This document shows, piece after piece, positions 35,541 to 47,659 of a DNA stretch of 64,000 nt. Numbering within the stretch: the stretch's first letter is position 1; each line of letters starts with the position of its first letter. Below the pieces are notes generated by a model that saw only the letters and a program-made list of their open reading frames with translations, was not told the origin of the DNA and did not search any database. The position numbers and the translations under genes are program-made. The DNA is from Lutjanus erythropterus (Eukaryota; Chordata; Actinopteri; Lutjaniformes; Lutjanidae): assembly GCA_020091685.1 (NCBI GenBank), contig CM034605.1:32046612-32110611 (forward strand), given 5' to 3'.

Positions 35541-37539
35541 GCACAGCAATGCATTATATTCTATAAGATCATCATATGTTTATTGCCTTGCTGTGTATTT
35601 TAAATTTAGTTCATTTAGCTTAATAATAGCGATTTACAAAGAACACTTCATTCTTCAGTTTGTCACAAACATCCAAAATCAACACATCTGGAGACATGGA
35701 TTTGACTGCAAAGGAAGGGTTTGAAAAATTGTATCTGCATCTTAAAATAACTACAACAGTAGCTAAAGCTGTCAAATAAATGTAGTGGTGTAAAAATACA
35801 ATATTGTCTCTGAGATGTAGTGCACTAGAAGTATAAAGTTGTATAAAATTACAGTACTCAAGTGAACTACAAATGCCTCAAATGTGTACTATAGTAAAGG
35901 ACTTCAGTTGCTGCGTTTAGTTATATTACAGCACTGATAGCAAGGGTGAGGGTGGAACCTTTTCTTTGGCATAGTACGTTTGGGCAGAGATCTTGGGGAG
36001 TCAAGTCCCACCTGAAAAACATGAGTTGCCCCCTCAATAAATTATGTCTAAATAAATGATGTCATTCAAAATGTATATTTAATAGAAACCAACTCCCTTT
36101 TGAAGTAATTCACACATCTGTCATTTCCTGTGGTTGTAGTGCTGGGCCAGTCAGTACCTGTGTGTCTGTGGCAACACTTCGTCATACATTGGGTGAGGTG
36201 TGCCAATTGTGCCTTACAACTGTCTCACATGAGAGACGCCGGGAGCAGAGGAATTTTACTCCTAATAATTCACATTAATTGAACTGATCTGCCTTCTAAT
36301 AATGAACCTTATAGATACCACAAGAAACGTAGGAAGTGGAACTGAAAGTGGCATATTTTCTACTTCTCTCTGCTCATAATATTATGTTGCATAATGTGCA
36401 GCCATTCTGCAGAATGGCTCTCCTCCCAAGTTATAATGAGACACATGCCCTTGAGTGAATGCTATACTTTTTAAATCCTGAAACCATGCTGCAGTGATCT
36501 ATGTTAAAGTCTTTCAGTGACCGATCACTTTTAAACAATGAAATGGACGATCAGTTTTAAAGTTCAAATCGCTCGAATTTCACATAAAACACGCTTGAAC
36601 AACAGGCGGAACACTTTTACAGAACTATCAGTTCTGTAAAATGTGGAAAATATTTACAGAGCACTTGCAGTTCTCAAAAAGGCTTCTTGTCTTTTCCTGT
36701 TTTATGTCTCCCCAAACATACATAGGCAAAACCCTCCTTATAAAGGCATGCTGACACCATACTATATACAGACTAATGTTACTTTTATCATTAGTGAGAA
36801 GTGAAAGTGCTGCAACAAGAGATATCACCACATATCATGTCTGTTCCTTCCATCAACATTTTGAAGAAACGCTGAAGCATGCAGCATGTTTCTTACAATT
36901 CTAAAATGAGAAATTGTGTTTATTACAGTTGTGTATTACTGTACAGTAAGTATTTAATATTCATGAGTGAAAAAAGAAAAATGTTCCAGTGCCACTCAGA
37001 GAAACACCTTGATTATGCGCCGTTCATTTCTTAAACAAGCTTTGTTTGGGTTTACTGACCTTGTTACATGTTGGTGACCTCTGTACACACGGTTCTCAGT
37101 GACACATCTCAGGTCCTCCCTGATAAAGATCTTCTCAGATAAAGATCAGACGACACGCAGAGCGCAAACACCTGCTGCCTCTTTGTTGCGTGCCTTTGCT
37201 GAATATCTAATTAAACTGAAAATGGGTCACTGACAACCAGAGGAAGAGCTCAACTAGAACATTCACACTTTTATGCTGTAAACACACAAAAAGCTTTGAT
37301 GTTAGTTTTACCCACTCCACGCACAGTGCAACAAAATATGTACTTGCATTTTTAAGTTACCAAACTTATGAGGGGAGCTAAACTGTACCCACTGGGTGAT
37401 TGTTTAGTCAAAATCTGATGGTACCACTTTTACGGCTGATTAAAAAATTAAGATATCAGTACTAATGTCAGTATCCTTAAAGCCATACCAATACCAATGG
37501 AGTACTTCATCCGATACTTTTTCAAAACCATACAAATAG
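35541..37539. other. Non-coding stretch
   Basis: No supported gene, RNA or named repeat. A GATATCAGTACTAATGTCAG segment near 37450 looks like a piece of a GATAT-rich fish repeat. Confidence 0.3.
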
Positions 37540-37935
37540 TCAGGTTTGGGAAAGTTACTTTAAGTATTCTGATACAGTTATTAATTACCTGTTAAAAAAT
37601 GTAAACGATTATTTTCATCATTCATTAATTGTTCAATTATTTTCTTATTTAATCGATTGGTTGTTTGGTTTGTGAAATGCCAGAAAATGGGAAAATGTTG
37701 ATCAAAGCTCAAGGCGACGTTCTCAAATGTCTTGTTTTGTCCACAACACAAAAATATTCAGTTTACTGTCAGAGAGAACAAAGAAACCAGAAAATATTCA
37801 CATTTAAGAAGATGAAATCAGAACATTTGACTCTTTCTTCCTAAATATGACTCAATTTATTAATTATCAAAATAGATGCAGATAAATTTTATTGTTGGTT
37901 AATGTTAATCAATGAATTGTTGCAACTCTAAGTGT
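37540..37935 (-). repeat. Common percomorph interspersed repeat
   Basis: Blocks AAATGTCTTGTTTTGTCCAC, TATTCAGTTTACTGTCAGAG, GAAACCAGAAAATATTCACA and a tail GAATTGTTGCAACTCTAA, bracketed by ATCGATTGG-like ends, form a repeat I have seen often in percomorph sequence. Family name not assigned. Confidence 0.65.
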
Positions 37936-38359
37936 TTTATGTTAATGGTAAGGTTTATTATTTTGTCCTTCCTTTGTTGTGCGCAATGTATTGATTGATT
38001 GATTGATTTAAAGACAAAAATAATCCCATTATCCCAACCACCCTCCATCTGTGGGCCTTCTTAATACTTAACAAGTGAGGGCTTATTACCACAGGACAGT
38101 ATTAGGACCAGGCATAAGGAGAACAATGGGATAAGAAGATTTTAATTTTTAAAGTCAAATAATTTTCTAATAGTCTAAATAAAGTTGGAATAGCATTTTG
38201 ACTCTATTCTCAACATTCTGACTTTGTTCTCAAAATCCAAACATAAAAATATTATTTTTTTCCATTATGCCTTCTGTATGTTACTGATCTGGTAAAGAAC
38301 AAAATACATTAGTTAAATACAGCATTTATAAAGCCATAGTTAAAGTTATTAAGCCTTAT

Positions 38360-38580
38360 TTGTAGTGGAGGAAGTGCTCACATCTTTTTCTTCAGTAAAT
38401 ACAGAACAAGTACTGCTTTTACATTTACTAAATACAACTTTGTGGTACTTGTACTTTCCTTAGTAATTCCATTTGTTCCTACTTTATACTAAGCATTTTT
38501 GCAGCAAATATTGTACTTTTCACTCCACTGCATTTATCTGACAGCTTTATAGCAACTAGTTATTTTCATTTCAAATTATT
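38360..38580. repeat. AAGTA-rich teleost repeat fragment
   Basis: Contains TTGTGGTACTTGTACTTTCC and TGTACTTTTCACTCCACTGC, standard blocks of a fish repeat. Confidence 0.6.
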
Positions 38581-38770
38581 AATACAAAATGTAATCAACT
38601 AATCAATTATGTAAAATTATGGATTAAGCTATCCAGCAGTATGTAAAGTAATTAAAGTAGCTTCATCTTTAGCAGCTGCAACATTAAAGTGGTGAACACA
38701 TATTAATGCATCCATAGTTATAATCCACTATGATTCTGGAATTGGTCATTCTGGATACTGAAGACTTGCT

Positions 38771-38817
38771 AATACTACTACTACTACTATTATACTACTA
38801 CTACTACTACTACTACC

Positions 38818-38871
<54 letters not shown>
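38771..38871. repeat. (TAC)n and (AAT)n microsatellites
   Basis: About 45 bases of TAC/CTA units run into about 54 bases of uninterrupted AAT. Confidence 0.97.
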
Positions 38872-38872
<1 letters not shown>

Positions 38873-40206
38873 TAGTTTTACTCATTTTAACATATTGACA
38901 TTTAAAAATCAAACATTTTCAGTGCAGGACATTTAATTGCAAAAAAAGCTGCATTTCCACCTTAAGTACCTGGAACTCTTAGTTGCATGAACTGCTTTTC
39001 AAGGAACTACAAGGTTCCTTAAGTCGTTTCCAAAGTGAGTGCTGTTTTTACGTGTCATTTTTGTGTGTGACTCAACATAAACGCTGTTGGTTTGTGACAG
39101 CAGGGGTAAAATAATGCCACTAGAATTTAATTTAGACCCTGGTCCCCTCAAAGGAAACCAACTAGAATTCTCCAAACATTCCTAGTTTTTGGGGAAAGTT
39201 CCTGCGGTGGAAACATGACTGGAGTATTTCCACACTGTGGCATTACTACTTTTGTAAAATGTTTGTCTACATATTAGGGGAGACTGGGGACAGTTGCAAC
39301 TTATGGTTTATCTGTATGAATGGCAGAAGTCAACTTAACTTTTGCTTTGTGTCTCAATAGAACCAGACGGATAAATCCATCAGCAAATATTATCGGCCCA
39401 ATATTGCCCTATCTGTCTATCGGTCGGTATATTGGTCTATATAGGTATAGGCATATATGCTGTCTGATTTATTTATTTATTTATTTATTTTTATATAGAA
39501 TATAATGCAGATTCTTTTTTTTGTTTTGTTTTTTTGGTTTTATAGACAGCCTTTTGTGTCTTTTGTCAGTAATTCAAATGGTTCTATTTGCGTTCTTTTA
39601 AATTTATAGTTAGGCTGTTTCAGTGGCCTGATGCCATTTTGGATTTAATAGATATAAATAAAGAATATCAGTTAGGTCCATAATATCAGTATCGGCATCA
39701 GCCCCAAAAATCCAACATCAGTCAGGCTCTACAGTATTCTGAAAGCATTGTTTTACAATAATATTACAGTATAGGTTTATTTATGCTATAATATTCTATT
39801 ATTTGTTTATTTTCTTGATATTTATCAAATAACATTTACTGAGTTTTAACCATAGGCCTACCTTCAGTCAGTATACAGATGTTACAGATGCTATTCAATC
39901 TCTATATTCAGTGTCAGACAGGAAGAATGGAACAATTTGCAATGCAACAAGCTTTTATTGTTAATTATTTATAATGTGTGTATGCAGACAATTTTAAATA
40001 CTTCATACGCTACTGAGTAGTTTAACAGTAAAGCACTGCATCATAGTCTGTAAGTTTGCATATAATATACTAATGTATGAATAAGCTAGTAGTTATAGCA
40101 GCCAAACAAAAGTAGTTGAGTAAAAACAATATTTCCCACTGAAATGTGTGTTATAATTCTTCATTAATTTGCTGTTTGGTGTAAATGTTCGTCTTATCTT
40201 TTCCAG
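38872..40206. other. ccr6 upstream intron or flank
   Basis: Holds fragments of two fish repeats (GGGGAGACTGGGGACAGTTG near 39279; TATCGGCCCAATATTG and ATCGGTCGGTATATTGG near 39391-39435) and a TTTA run near 39465-39495. No coding sequence seen. Confidence 0.4.
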
Positions 40207-40215
40207 ATTAAAATC

Positions 40216-41304
40216 ATGGAGTTGGTGACTTCAGACTATGATTATACTACAGATGATTACGACCCAGATGGCGGGCTCTGCAACTTTGACCCTAACCCTG
40301 TGGAGGTCATCACCCAAACTTATGTCCACTCCATCATCTGTGCATTTGGCCTGGTTGGCAACGCTCTCGTAATCGCCACCTACATATTCTACAAGAGGAC
40401 CAAGACGATGACGGACGTCTATCTGTTCAACGTTGCTATAGCAGACCTGATCTTTGTGGCGGCTCTGCCGTTCATCATATACAACGAGCAGAACAGTTGG
40501 CTTATGGGCCCCGTGGCCTGCAAGACGCTGAGGTCAGCCTACAGCATCAACCTGTACAGCGGCATGCTCCTGCTGGCGTGCATCAGCGGCGATCGTTATG
40601 TTGCTATAGTTCAAGCCAGGAGATCCTTCGGCGCTCGCTCACGCACTCTGATCTACAGCCGCCTCATCTGCTCAGCTGTCTGGGTGTTTGCAGTGGGTTT
40701 GACTCTGCCCACACTCATCTACACAGAGCGCTTTGAAGAGCACAATCCGTTGGCGGACAATGTTGCCGTGACGTGTCAGATGTCTTTCAGCGAGACGGAA
40801 ACAGCAAAGCTTGTTAAGTTGCTGGTCCCCAGCCTCCAAATGGCCATCGGGTTCCTGCTGCCCCTGCTGGTGATGGTGTTCTGCTACTCCAGCATCGTGT
40901 GCACCCTGCTGAGAGCGCAGAGCAGCCAGAGGCACAAGGCCATCCGTGTGGTTCTGGCAGTTGTCGTGGTTTTCATCCTGTGCCACCTTCCCTACAACGT
41001 CACCCTGCTGAACCACACCTTGTCTCTCTTTAAGGAGAGGAGATGTGAGGTGGAGAAAATGAAACTCAGAGTCCTGGCCATCTCCAGGACCATAGCCTAC
41101 CTCCACTGCTGTCTCAACCCCATCCTCTACGCCTTCATCGGGGTTAAGTTCAGGAGCCACTTCCGGCAAATCGCGCTGGATCTATGGTGCTTTGGCAAAA
41201 AGTACATCTCCACTGTTCGCTCATCACGCGGGACCTCTGAAGTCTGCATTTCAGGCCGCATGTCATCAGAGGGCTTCAACAATGTGTCATCTTTCAGCGC
41301 ATGA
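40216..41304 (+). CDS. ccr6: C-C chemokine receptor type 6-like (intact)
   Basis: Seven-helix G-protein-coupled receptor; in mammals CCR6 binds CCL20 and guides lymphocytes and dendritic cells. The 362-residue frame is open from ATG to TGA (mammalian CCR6 is about 374). Seen: acidic N-terminus with possible sulfotyrosines Y8, Y10, Y15; Cys22 and Cys277, the extra receptor disulfide; TM1 about 38-60; MTDVYLFNVAIAD at 65-77; Cys102 and Cys187, the conserved disulfide; DRYVAIVQA at 126-134; RHKAIRV at 239-245; CHLPYN in TM6 at 256-261; NPILY at 301-305; and a Ser-rich tail. RHKAIRV, LHCCLNP, the DLWC...KKY helix 8 and the ...SSFSA end match CCR6 better than CCR7 or CCR9. The coding sequence lies in one exon with acceptor TCTTTTCCAG at 40206, so a 5' UTR exon lies upstream. 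Which teleost paralogue (a or b) cannot be told. Confidence 0.9.
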   Translation: MELVTSDYDYTTDDYDPDGGLCNFDPNPVEVITQTYVHSIICAFGLVGNALVIATYIFYKRTKTMTDVYLFNVAIADLIFVAALPFIIYNEQNSWLMGPVACKTLRSAYSINLYSGMLLLACISGDRYVAIVQARRSFGARSRTLIYSRLICSAVWVFAVGLTLPTLIYTERFEEHNPLADNVAVTCQMSFSETETAKLVKLLVPSLQMAIGFLLPLLVMVFCYSSIVCTLLRAQSSQRHKAIRVVLAVVVVFILCHLPYNVTLLNHTLSLFKERRCEVEKMKLRVLAISRTIAYLHCCLNPILYAFIGVKFRSHFRQIALDLWCFGKKYISTVRSSRGTSEVCISGRMSSEGFNNVSSFSA

Positions 41305-41399
41305 CACTGTGGTACTACTGCAAGGCCAAAGCGTGACAGCTTCTGTGCTAAATGTGATCAAAGAAAACATATAATGTATTTGAAAAGGACGACTGGTAG

Positions 41400-41565
41400 A
41401 GTCAAGGGGGTGGCAGTGCCTCCATGTTTGAAAAAACGAGCAAATGTCCCCTCTTGGATGCCCCTATGGTAGAACGTGGTAAAGTGCCCTACAGGTTCCC
41501 TTCTAGTGGACAAAATGCAGTAAACTGCCCTCTAAAGTGCCCTTCTAGTGGACAATAGAGTACCT
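41400..41565 (-). repeat. 42-bp minisatellite, inverted copies
   Basis: At least two adjacent units (around AGTGCCCTTCTAGTGGACAA) repeat with a 42-base period, with poorer units to the left. Reverse-complemented, they match the 42-base array at 60295-60665 (CACTGGAAGGGCACT...AGAGGGCA...CATTTTGT). Confidence 0.75.
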
Positions 41566-42110
41566 AAGTCACACAGGCATCATAGCTACAGCGGCTAACG
41601 TTAGCTTTTAGAGGGAGAAAGTCATTGTGTCACTTTTGCAACTTCTGGGAGTCTTTCTAATTATGTATCGTCACAGTCTGAAGTCTAAAGTTATAGTAGG
41701 TATAATGCGCTGTGTATCCCAGGGTTCAGATTCTTCTGTCAAACGCTGTTGTTGGCATGGAGGCATGAAGCATTATGAATGCTGAATGTATAACACAAGT
41801 CCACCACTTATAATAGCCTTCTATATAAAACTTGTTTTAAGCTGCTATGCTTTAGGCCTGTAAACATTCATAAAAAAAAGTTTTATTTTTAAGCCTTATA
41901 GTTGCATCATAGTGTCTCATGTATGAGCTTATAATGCTTTATAAGCATTATAGACATGACTATCACCAAAAGTCAAAACCGGATATCTTCTGCAGGACTC
42001 TAGTCACTCTCAAGTTGAATGTATTTATATGATGTGAAACCAAACATTAATACGCATGATTAAAATTAAAGTTGAAATTGATGGACTTAAATGGATGCTC
42101 CAGGAATTAA

Positions 42111-42488
42111 AGGGACAGTTCACCCCAAAATCAAAAACATATTTTACCTCTTACCTGTAGTGCTATTTATCCATCTAGACTGTATTTATATTGCTTTGGT
42201 GTGAGTTTCTGGGATTTTTCTCTACCTTAAAAAGAAAGTAGTCCCTCACAAAACTGCTCGCAACAAGGTCTGTGGATTATTTTGAGTAACAGGGCCGTGA
42301 TTTCTGGAAAGAGACACTGCTGGTGAGTTTTTCAGTTGTATTCTTTCACACACTTTTAACACCACAAGCTGAGTGCCATCTAGTTCCATTATACTGGAAA
42401 GGTGACAGACATCTCTGTGGCCGATATCTGATATAAGTAAAGTAAGACATAAATATATATTTTTGATTTGTGGTGAACTGTCCCCCAT
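42111..42488. mobile_element. Complete TTAA-flanked MITE, GGGACAGTTCACCCC family, copy 2
   Basis: TTAA at 42107-42110 is followed by AGGGACAGTTCACCCCAAAA. The right end, TTTGTGGTGAACTGTCCCCC, is its inverted repeat and is followed by TTAA at 42489-42492. TTAA target duplications are typical of piggyBac-type transposition. About 378 bases, no coding capacity. Confidence 0.8.
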
Positions 42489-43036
42489 TTAATGTAACTC
42501 CATAAAATGCCTCAGGTACACATTATGTGTAGACCCCCTTCAAACAGGCAAAAAAGAAAAACTGCACTTAAAAAAAAGTACAATTAGTGTAACTGTAGCT
42601 GTTAATCACACGCATTTGTACAGACTTGTCAAGCAGGAAGAGCTCATCGTGTGCAGTTAGTAATATTAATAATGAAACTGGAGCACCTAAACGGAGGAAG
42701 ACAGAATTTATGTCATTAATTAATATCCTCATTTGAAAGCATGATATGTATCTATGCCATTACCACTTTTTTTTTGTTTGTTTGTTGTTTTATTCTTGCA
42801 TGTATATCACTATAATATCCAGCTCGTTTTTTTTTCGTTTGTGTTTCTCTTTACTGTATATAATGCTGAATGAATTTGCATTATTTTCTAAAAAGATAAG
42901 AAACTCAAGTTCCACATTTTTCTAATCTTCTGTCTCTACAGATTTTCTTGAAATATATGATGACCCTTTTTTGTAATACATTATAAAGTTGTTTTTTTGT
43001 ATTTTGTGCATCTGATTGTATTGTTCCGTCATATTG

Positions 43037-43042
43037 AATAAA
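43037..43042 (+). promoter_or_regulatory. Candidate ccr6 poly(A) signal
   Basis: AATAAA in the context ATATTGAATAAACATTGTGT, with TGTGTTT downstream as a U/GU-rich element. Confidence 0.5.
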
Positions 43043-43720
43043 CATTGTGTTTAAAACTGCATATTCTCTAACTCAGTCAATGTGAAATTAAATAGAATTG
43101 TAATTTTTTTTGGCAACAGGGCGCTGTTGCAAAAAGCACTGAAGATAGTGCTTAAGTTTATAGTATTGATATAACCTACTTATCATTACATAAATAATAC
43201 TGTAAAATAGACTTTGTACCATCAAATAGCATGTAAAAGATTTATGTTGAATCTGTACAATATCTGACATTCAAACCAGACTGTAAAATAAATTCTCATT
43301 ACCTTTTCAGTCATAATTAACATATATTTTACCAGTAAACACAGTTAATTATGGAATCTATAACTAAATACTAAGTTAAGCTCTGAATGTTGTCAAGCCT
43401 GACTGAAAACTGACTTTTTCTGATAGCCTAAATTAGACACCAGAGAAAGAGGAAGAGTGGCAGCGCATTGTGACGGTTTGCTAATATAGGTCGTTGCTTT
43501 CCCACAGAGGGTGTTCAGAAGGTGGGAGAGAGCATGCTGCTGGTATGATAGATAAAAATTAAGGTTTTCGTGGTAGAGCATTGCTTTTCTTGTTAACATG
43601 TGGTTGAGAGAGAAAACTGTGTCTGTGATAAAGACAGGCAGATAGGGAAATGAAAAAAAAAGAAACAAAAACACCTATCATACTCACACTCATAAGATAC
43701 CAGTGTGTGTGTGTGTTTAA

Positions 43721-43925
43721 AGAGAAAGTTCACCCCAAAATTAAATATATATATTTTTTTCACCTGGCCTGTAGTGCTATTTATCCCAGTAGATTTTTTG
43801 GTGTGAGTTCAGAGTTTTGGATACATCAGATATCAATCATGACCTGCTTAAGCAAGATAATCCACAGACCTTGCAGTTTTATGTCGGAGCTACTTACTTT
43901 CTAGCAGAAAGAAAGTAGTTCCAGT
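43721..43925. mobile_element. Partial TTAA-type MITE, copy 3
   Basis: After TTAA at 43717-43720 it reads AGAGAAAGTTCACCCC and continues with CCTGTAGTGCTATTTATCCC and AAGATAATCCACAGACCTTG as in copies 1 and 2. The right half is missing. Confidence 0.7.
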
Positions 43926-45384
43926 AGATTCTAAAATAGCTCTGATGCTAACAATGCTATTTGCGCCTGCAGTGGAGTAGCCATTGTGGGGATTTACACT
44001 CCAGAGTACATGTGTTTTAGGTGTAACCTAACTGGAGAGGGCTGGAGAGAGAGTGAAGTAGCAGATTCTGATAAAAAAAAGTGTAATTTTATTTTGATAT
44101 TAACTTCTCTTTAACATAGTCAGATGTTGACTCTGTATTTACAAGCAGAAAAAAACATATAACAAAGATAAGTTTCATGTATTTATTCACTTTAAAAATC
44201 TTAATTATTCCTCTTTGGCTGAACAAATGAAACAAAATGAAATTATCAAACTGATAAATTAAAAACAACTCACTTTTAGATGCACTTAAAAAGAATAAAA
44301 GGAGCACAGGTCTGATTGGTGGCAGAGCAAACAGAACAATGGCTTCTCCTCCTATTTGTAGGGTGCACTGATTCGGGGCAGATTGAGTTCACCTGTGCCT
44401 AGTTCCAAACAGTACAGATGTGCCCATCGCTCCTCCCAGAGCTCAGTGGAGTCATACATGGATGACTTTCAACAACATGTATGTAGCCTATGTGGCAATT
44501 TATTTCATGGCAGAGACACACAATGATCTTTTACAAAACCTAACCAAGTTTTGTTGCTTAAACCTTACTAAACTGCGGCTGAAAGTCAGCTCTGACTGCT
44601 GGTTTCACACAGACCTCAACCCTGAGTCTCACTGGTTGAGACTCTAACTCTGGTCTCCCCGGGGAGTGTTCTGTGGTTTACCCACTCAGCAGTGACAACT
44701 TCCTCTCTACAGACACTTTGTCGTTCTTTATAACTGAACTAGGGGCCTGGTAAAAATAGCTGAATAACTGCCATGTGACTATTCTCACCCGAATGCAAAC
44801 ACACACTTTGTTACATTCAACAAAGACAAATACACAGAAGCATTATGCCAAAATGTGTTCAGTAAAACAAAAGTACAAGAGGAGCTGGGTGGCGTGCATA
44901 CAGTGGTTTGTATGATATGCTGGTGTCTGGGAGAACAATGTTGTGAACCCAAAACACTGTTACACAATACACACCTATGACATCATCAGTAAATTACTGA
45001 CGATCAAATCCCCAAGAACAAAGAAGCAGAGAAGTATGACTGTACCCTGTTACATAATAGGAAACTGAACAGTACAATTCCTCTTTTTTCAGCCACTGGA
45101 TGTCCTCAGTACGCTTTATTCAGTTTTTGTTTTTTACTTGATGGATGAAACACTGTCCTTCCCACCCTTCCACTATCCCTAATGATTCGTTGTATGTAAA
45201 GCAGCCAAAGTACTGAATTGCAACTGTTTTGTTCACGATCCCCAGCATTCCCCCCACCCCCACACCCCTCTCCTACTCTGTTTGCCTTCTTCCTCTGTTG
45301 TGTTCGTCATACAGCTGCTCAAACCTGTACCTGCCAAGCACCCGAAGTCATTTCAGCATTGTCTTTTGAGCTGAATGTGGGTCT
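43926..45384. other. Non-coding stretch
   Basis: No gene I can support. ACAAAACCTAACCAAGTTTT and GCTTAAACCTTACTAAACTG near 44540 recall a fish repeat style but have no second copy here. Confidence 0.3.
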
Positions 45385-45825
45385 TGTTTGGTCCGTCTGA
45401 TTTGGTCCAAATGTAGCCCAAAAATAGACACTGAAATTTGGTCTGTGTTCTGATTTAATTAAAATCTAGCCCAAAAGCAGACATTAACATTGGGACTGTG
45501 TCTAGTCCATCTGATTTGGTCCAAATGTTAGGCCACAATTAGATGTTGAAATTTGGACCGTATTAAGTCTATCCAGTTCGGTCCAAATGTAGCCCAGAAT
45601 TAGACGCTGAAACTTTGGTCTTGTTTGGTCCATTTGATTTGGTCCAAATGTAGCCCAAAAACAGATGTTGAAATTTGGACTGTGTTTAGTCCATCCGATT
45701 TAGTTCAAAATTGCCCAAAAAATAGACATTGACATTTGGGTCTTGTTTAGTTGGTCTGATTTGGTTCAAATCTAGCTCAAAAACAGACGTTGAAATGTGG
45801 ACTGTGTTTAGTCAGTCTGGACATG
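45385..45825 (+). repeat. 60-bp tandem repeat, about seven units
   Basis: Units contain TTTGGTCCAAATGTAGCCCA, then AGACGTTGAAATTTGG and CTGTGTTTAGTCCATC. Equivalent TAGCCC positions fall near 45413, 45467, 45528, 45590, 45651, 45711 and 45772, that is every 54-62 bases. Confidence 0.9.
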
Positions 45826-47254
45826 GATGGACGTCCTTAAATAGTTGTCTTTTCAACCAGACGACAAAGATCTCTTTTCACCTTTCCCTTTCGATCCAAA
45901 CGGTACGTATATGGGACGTCACTTTTGACCAAAATTAAAGGTTTCTTAGACGACAGGCAAAGCAGCTTTTCAACCAAATTTTGTTGGGTGGGTAACATCT
46001 GTGCTGGAACGCCTCTTTCTTTCCTTACTTTGGCTTCATACCTTCTTATTGCCACATACTGACATATGGGCTTATACGTTGCACCTTTTCCACATGTCAT
46101 AACTATCTTTTGGGTTGTTCCGCGGGTTCGTTTTAAATGTGCGAGGCCTCGTTTTGCATAGCTGACCTCGAGCCAGCTGGTCACACAAGTTAACTGTATG
46201 GAATTCCAGAATCGACATTACGCAATTTAAATCATTCAATCAAATTGATATTTCACTCGAGACCCATTTTCGACACATTTGAATGCCAGATGTGAACTGC
46301 AGTTAAACTCAGCTGGATCCAGGCACAGTCTGCATACATCTGGACACAAGAAAACACGTCTCAACAGGGCCTGAGTGGCGTGGTAGGAGAAGATCCACCA
46401 CATTTAGCAATCAAAACTGACAATTTTATGGTCTTAATTTCCACAGTCATTTGGCAATTTTGTGGGTTTTAGAACTATTTGGACTTATTCTCAGAAACAA
46501 GAACAAACAATATGCAAACAAGTTGTCATGCCAACACCTGTAAGCCCTCCTCCTTCTCTCCTCCACTGAAATTTACTCTGTCCTCAGCGCCTCTGTCAAG
46601 TCTGTTATTACAACACCTGCCCACTAGGTGTCCTCAGTGAGTCAGCTGTCTCCACACCACCTGACCTCTCTTGTGAGCCATGACGTGCCTGCGCAGCTGT
46701 TTCTTATTTGCTTGTTGGCAGTGATGGTAGATATAGACAAACGTACAAAATCAAAACCAACCGATACATGATCTGTGTGTGCGTGTGTGTCTCCCACACT
46801 GCACAACATAGCAACAGGGACATCAGAACATTGTGCAACTTTGCATTATGTACGTATTAAAATACCAGAATATGTGGTGAAATAGCGCAGGACGTTGTCA
46901 TAGAAGGAGGAGCACAGGTGTAAATGATAGGTGCAACATTAATGATGGCTCTGTTCATTACATCATGCCAGTAGTAAGCCAGAACGCATAATACCAAAGC
47001 CTTGGCACACATAAATGGAATGCATGCTATTAGTAATGTTGTTAGTTATACTTGGTTTGAGAAACAAAATGTTGCTATGAGGAAGGTCTATTACAGATTG
47101 AGCAATGCTATAAAAACTGTATTTTCTTGATTATAAACCTGCAGGATGTCTCCTTGTTTTTCAAGACGTTTTACGTCTGTTGTTTATACTTGTAGATGCA
47201 CTATTTAACACTCGAGTTTGGCTTTAAAAGAAGGGGAGAGAATCTATGTTCTTA
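45826..47254. other. Non-coding stretch
   Basis: The longest frame is a 115-codon minus-strand one (45837-46184), Lys/Arg-rich, without recognisable domains or splice partners. No other content noted. Confidence 0.3.
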
Positions 47255-47605
47255 GAGTTCTATTTTAGGTTTTATGTTCCAAAGGTACTATGTTGGGTCC
47301 TATGTTCCTAGGGTCATAAGTTTCCAAGGTCCTATGTTCCCAACATCCTACGTCCCCAGGGTCCTATGTTCCTAGGGGCCCAATGTTTCGGGGTCCGTTG
47401 TTGGGTCATATGTTCCTAGGGTCATAAGATCCTGTGGTCCAATTGTATGTTCCCAAGGTCCTATGTCCCCAAGGGTCCTATGTTGTCAAGACCCCGTGTT
47501 CCCAGGGTCCTATGTTCCCAGCATTCTATGTTCTCTGGATCATATGGTCCAAGGGCTCTACGTTGGCTCCTATGTTCTAGGGCTCTCGGTTCCCAGGTTT
47601 CCCAT
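47255..47605 (+). repeat. Minisatellite of CCTATGTTCCCAGGGT-type units
   Basis: About twenty imperfect 16-18 base units (GGTCCTATGTTCCCAG, GGTCATAAGTTTCCAA, and so on) in direct orientation. Confidence 0.9.
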
Positions 47606-47659
47606 TGTGGAAACTAAGCAACTGCTGCACAAGTGAAAGCCAAGTCTTCAGGTCAGGAC

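Larger units (their letters stand above)
41305..43060 (+). other. Probable ccr6 3' UTR
   Basis: No other gene intervenes between the ccr6 stop and the AATAAA at 43037. The stretch carries 42-bp minisatellite units near 41400-41565 and a complete MITE at 42111-42488, so if it is transcribed these form part of the UTR. Earlier cleavage is possible. Confidence 0.5.

Noticed and set aside
40672..41169. 165-codon antisense frame opposite ccr6
   Set aside because: It is a shadow of a G/C-rich receptor frame, with no independent start signal or homology.
45837..46184. 115-codon Lys/Arg-rich minus-strand frame
   Set aside because: No recognisable domain and no splice-consistent neighbours; possible but unsupported, so not annotated.
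45385..47605. Tandem arrays considered as CRISPR-like
   Set aside because: Units are contiguous or nearly so, diverged, and lack unique spacers; the host is a vertebrate.
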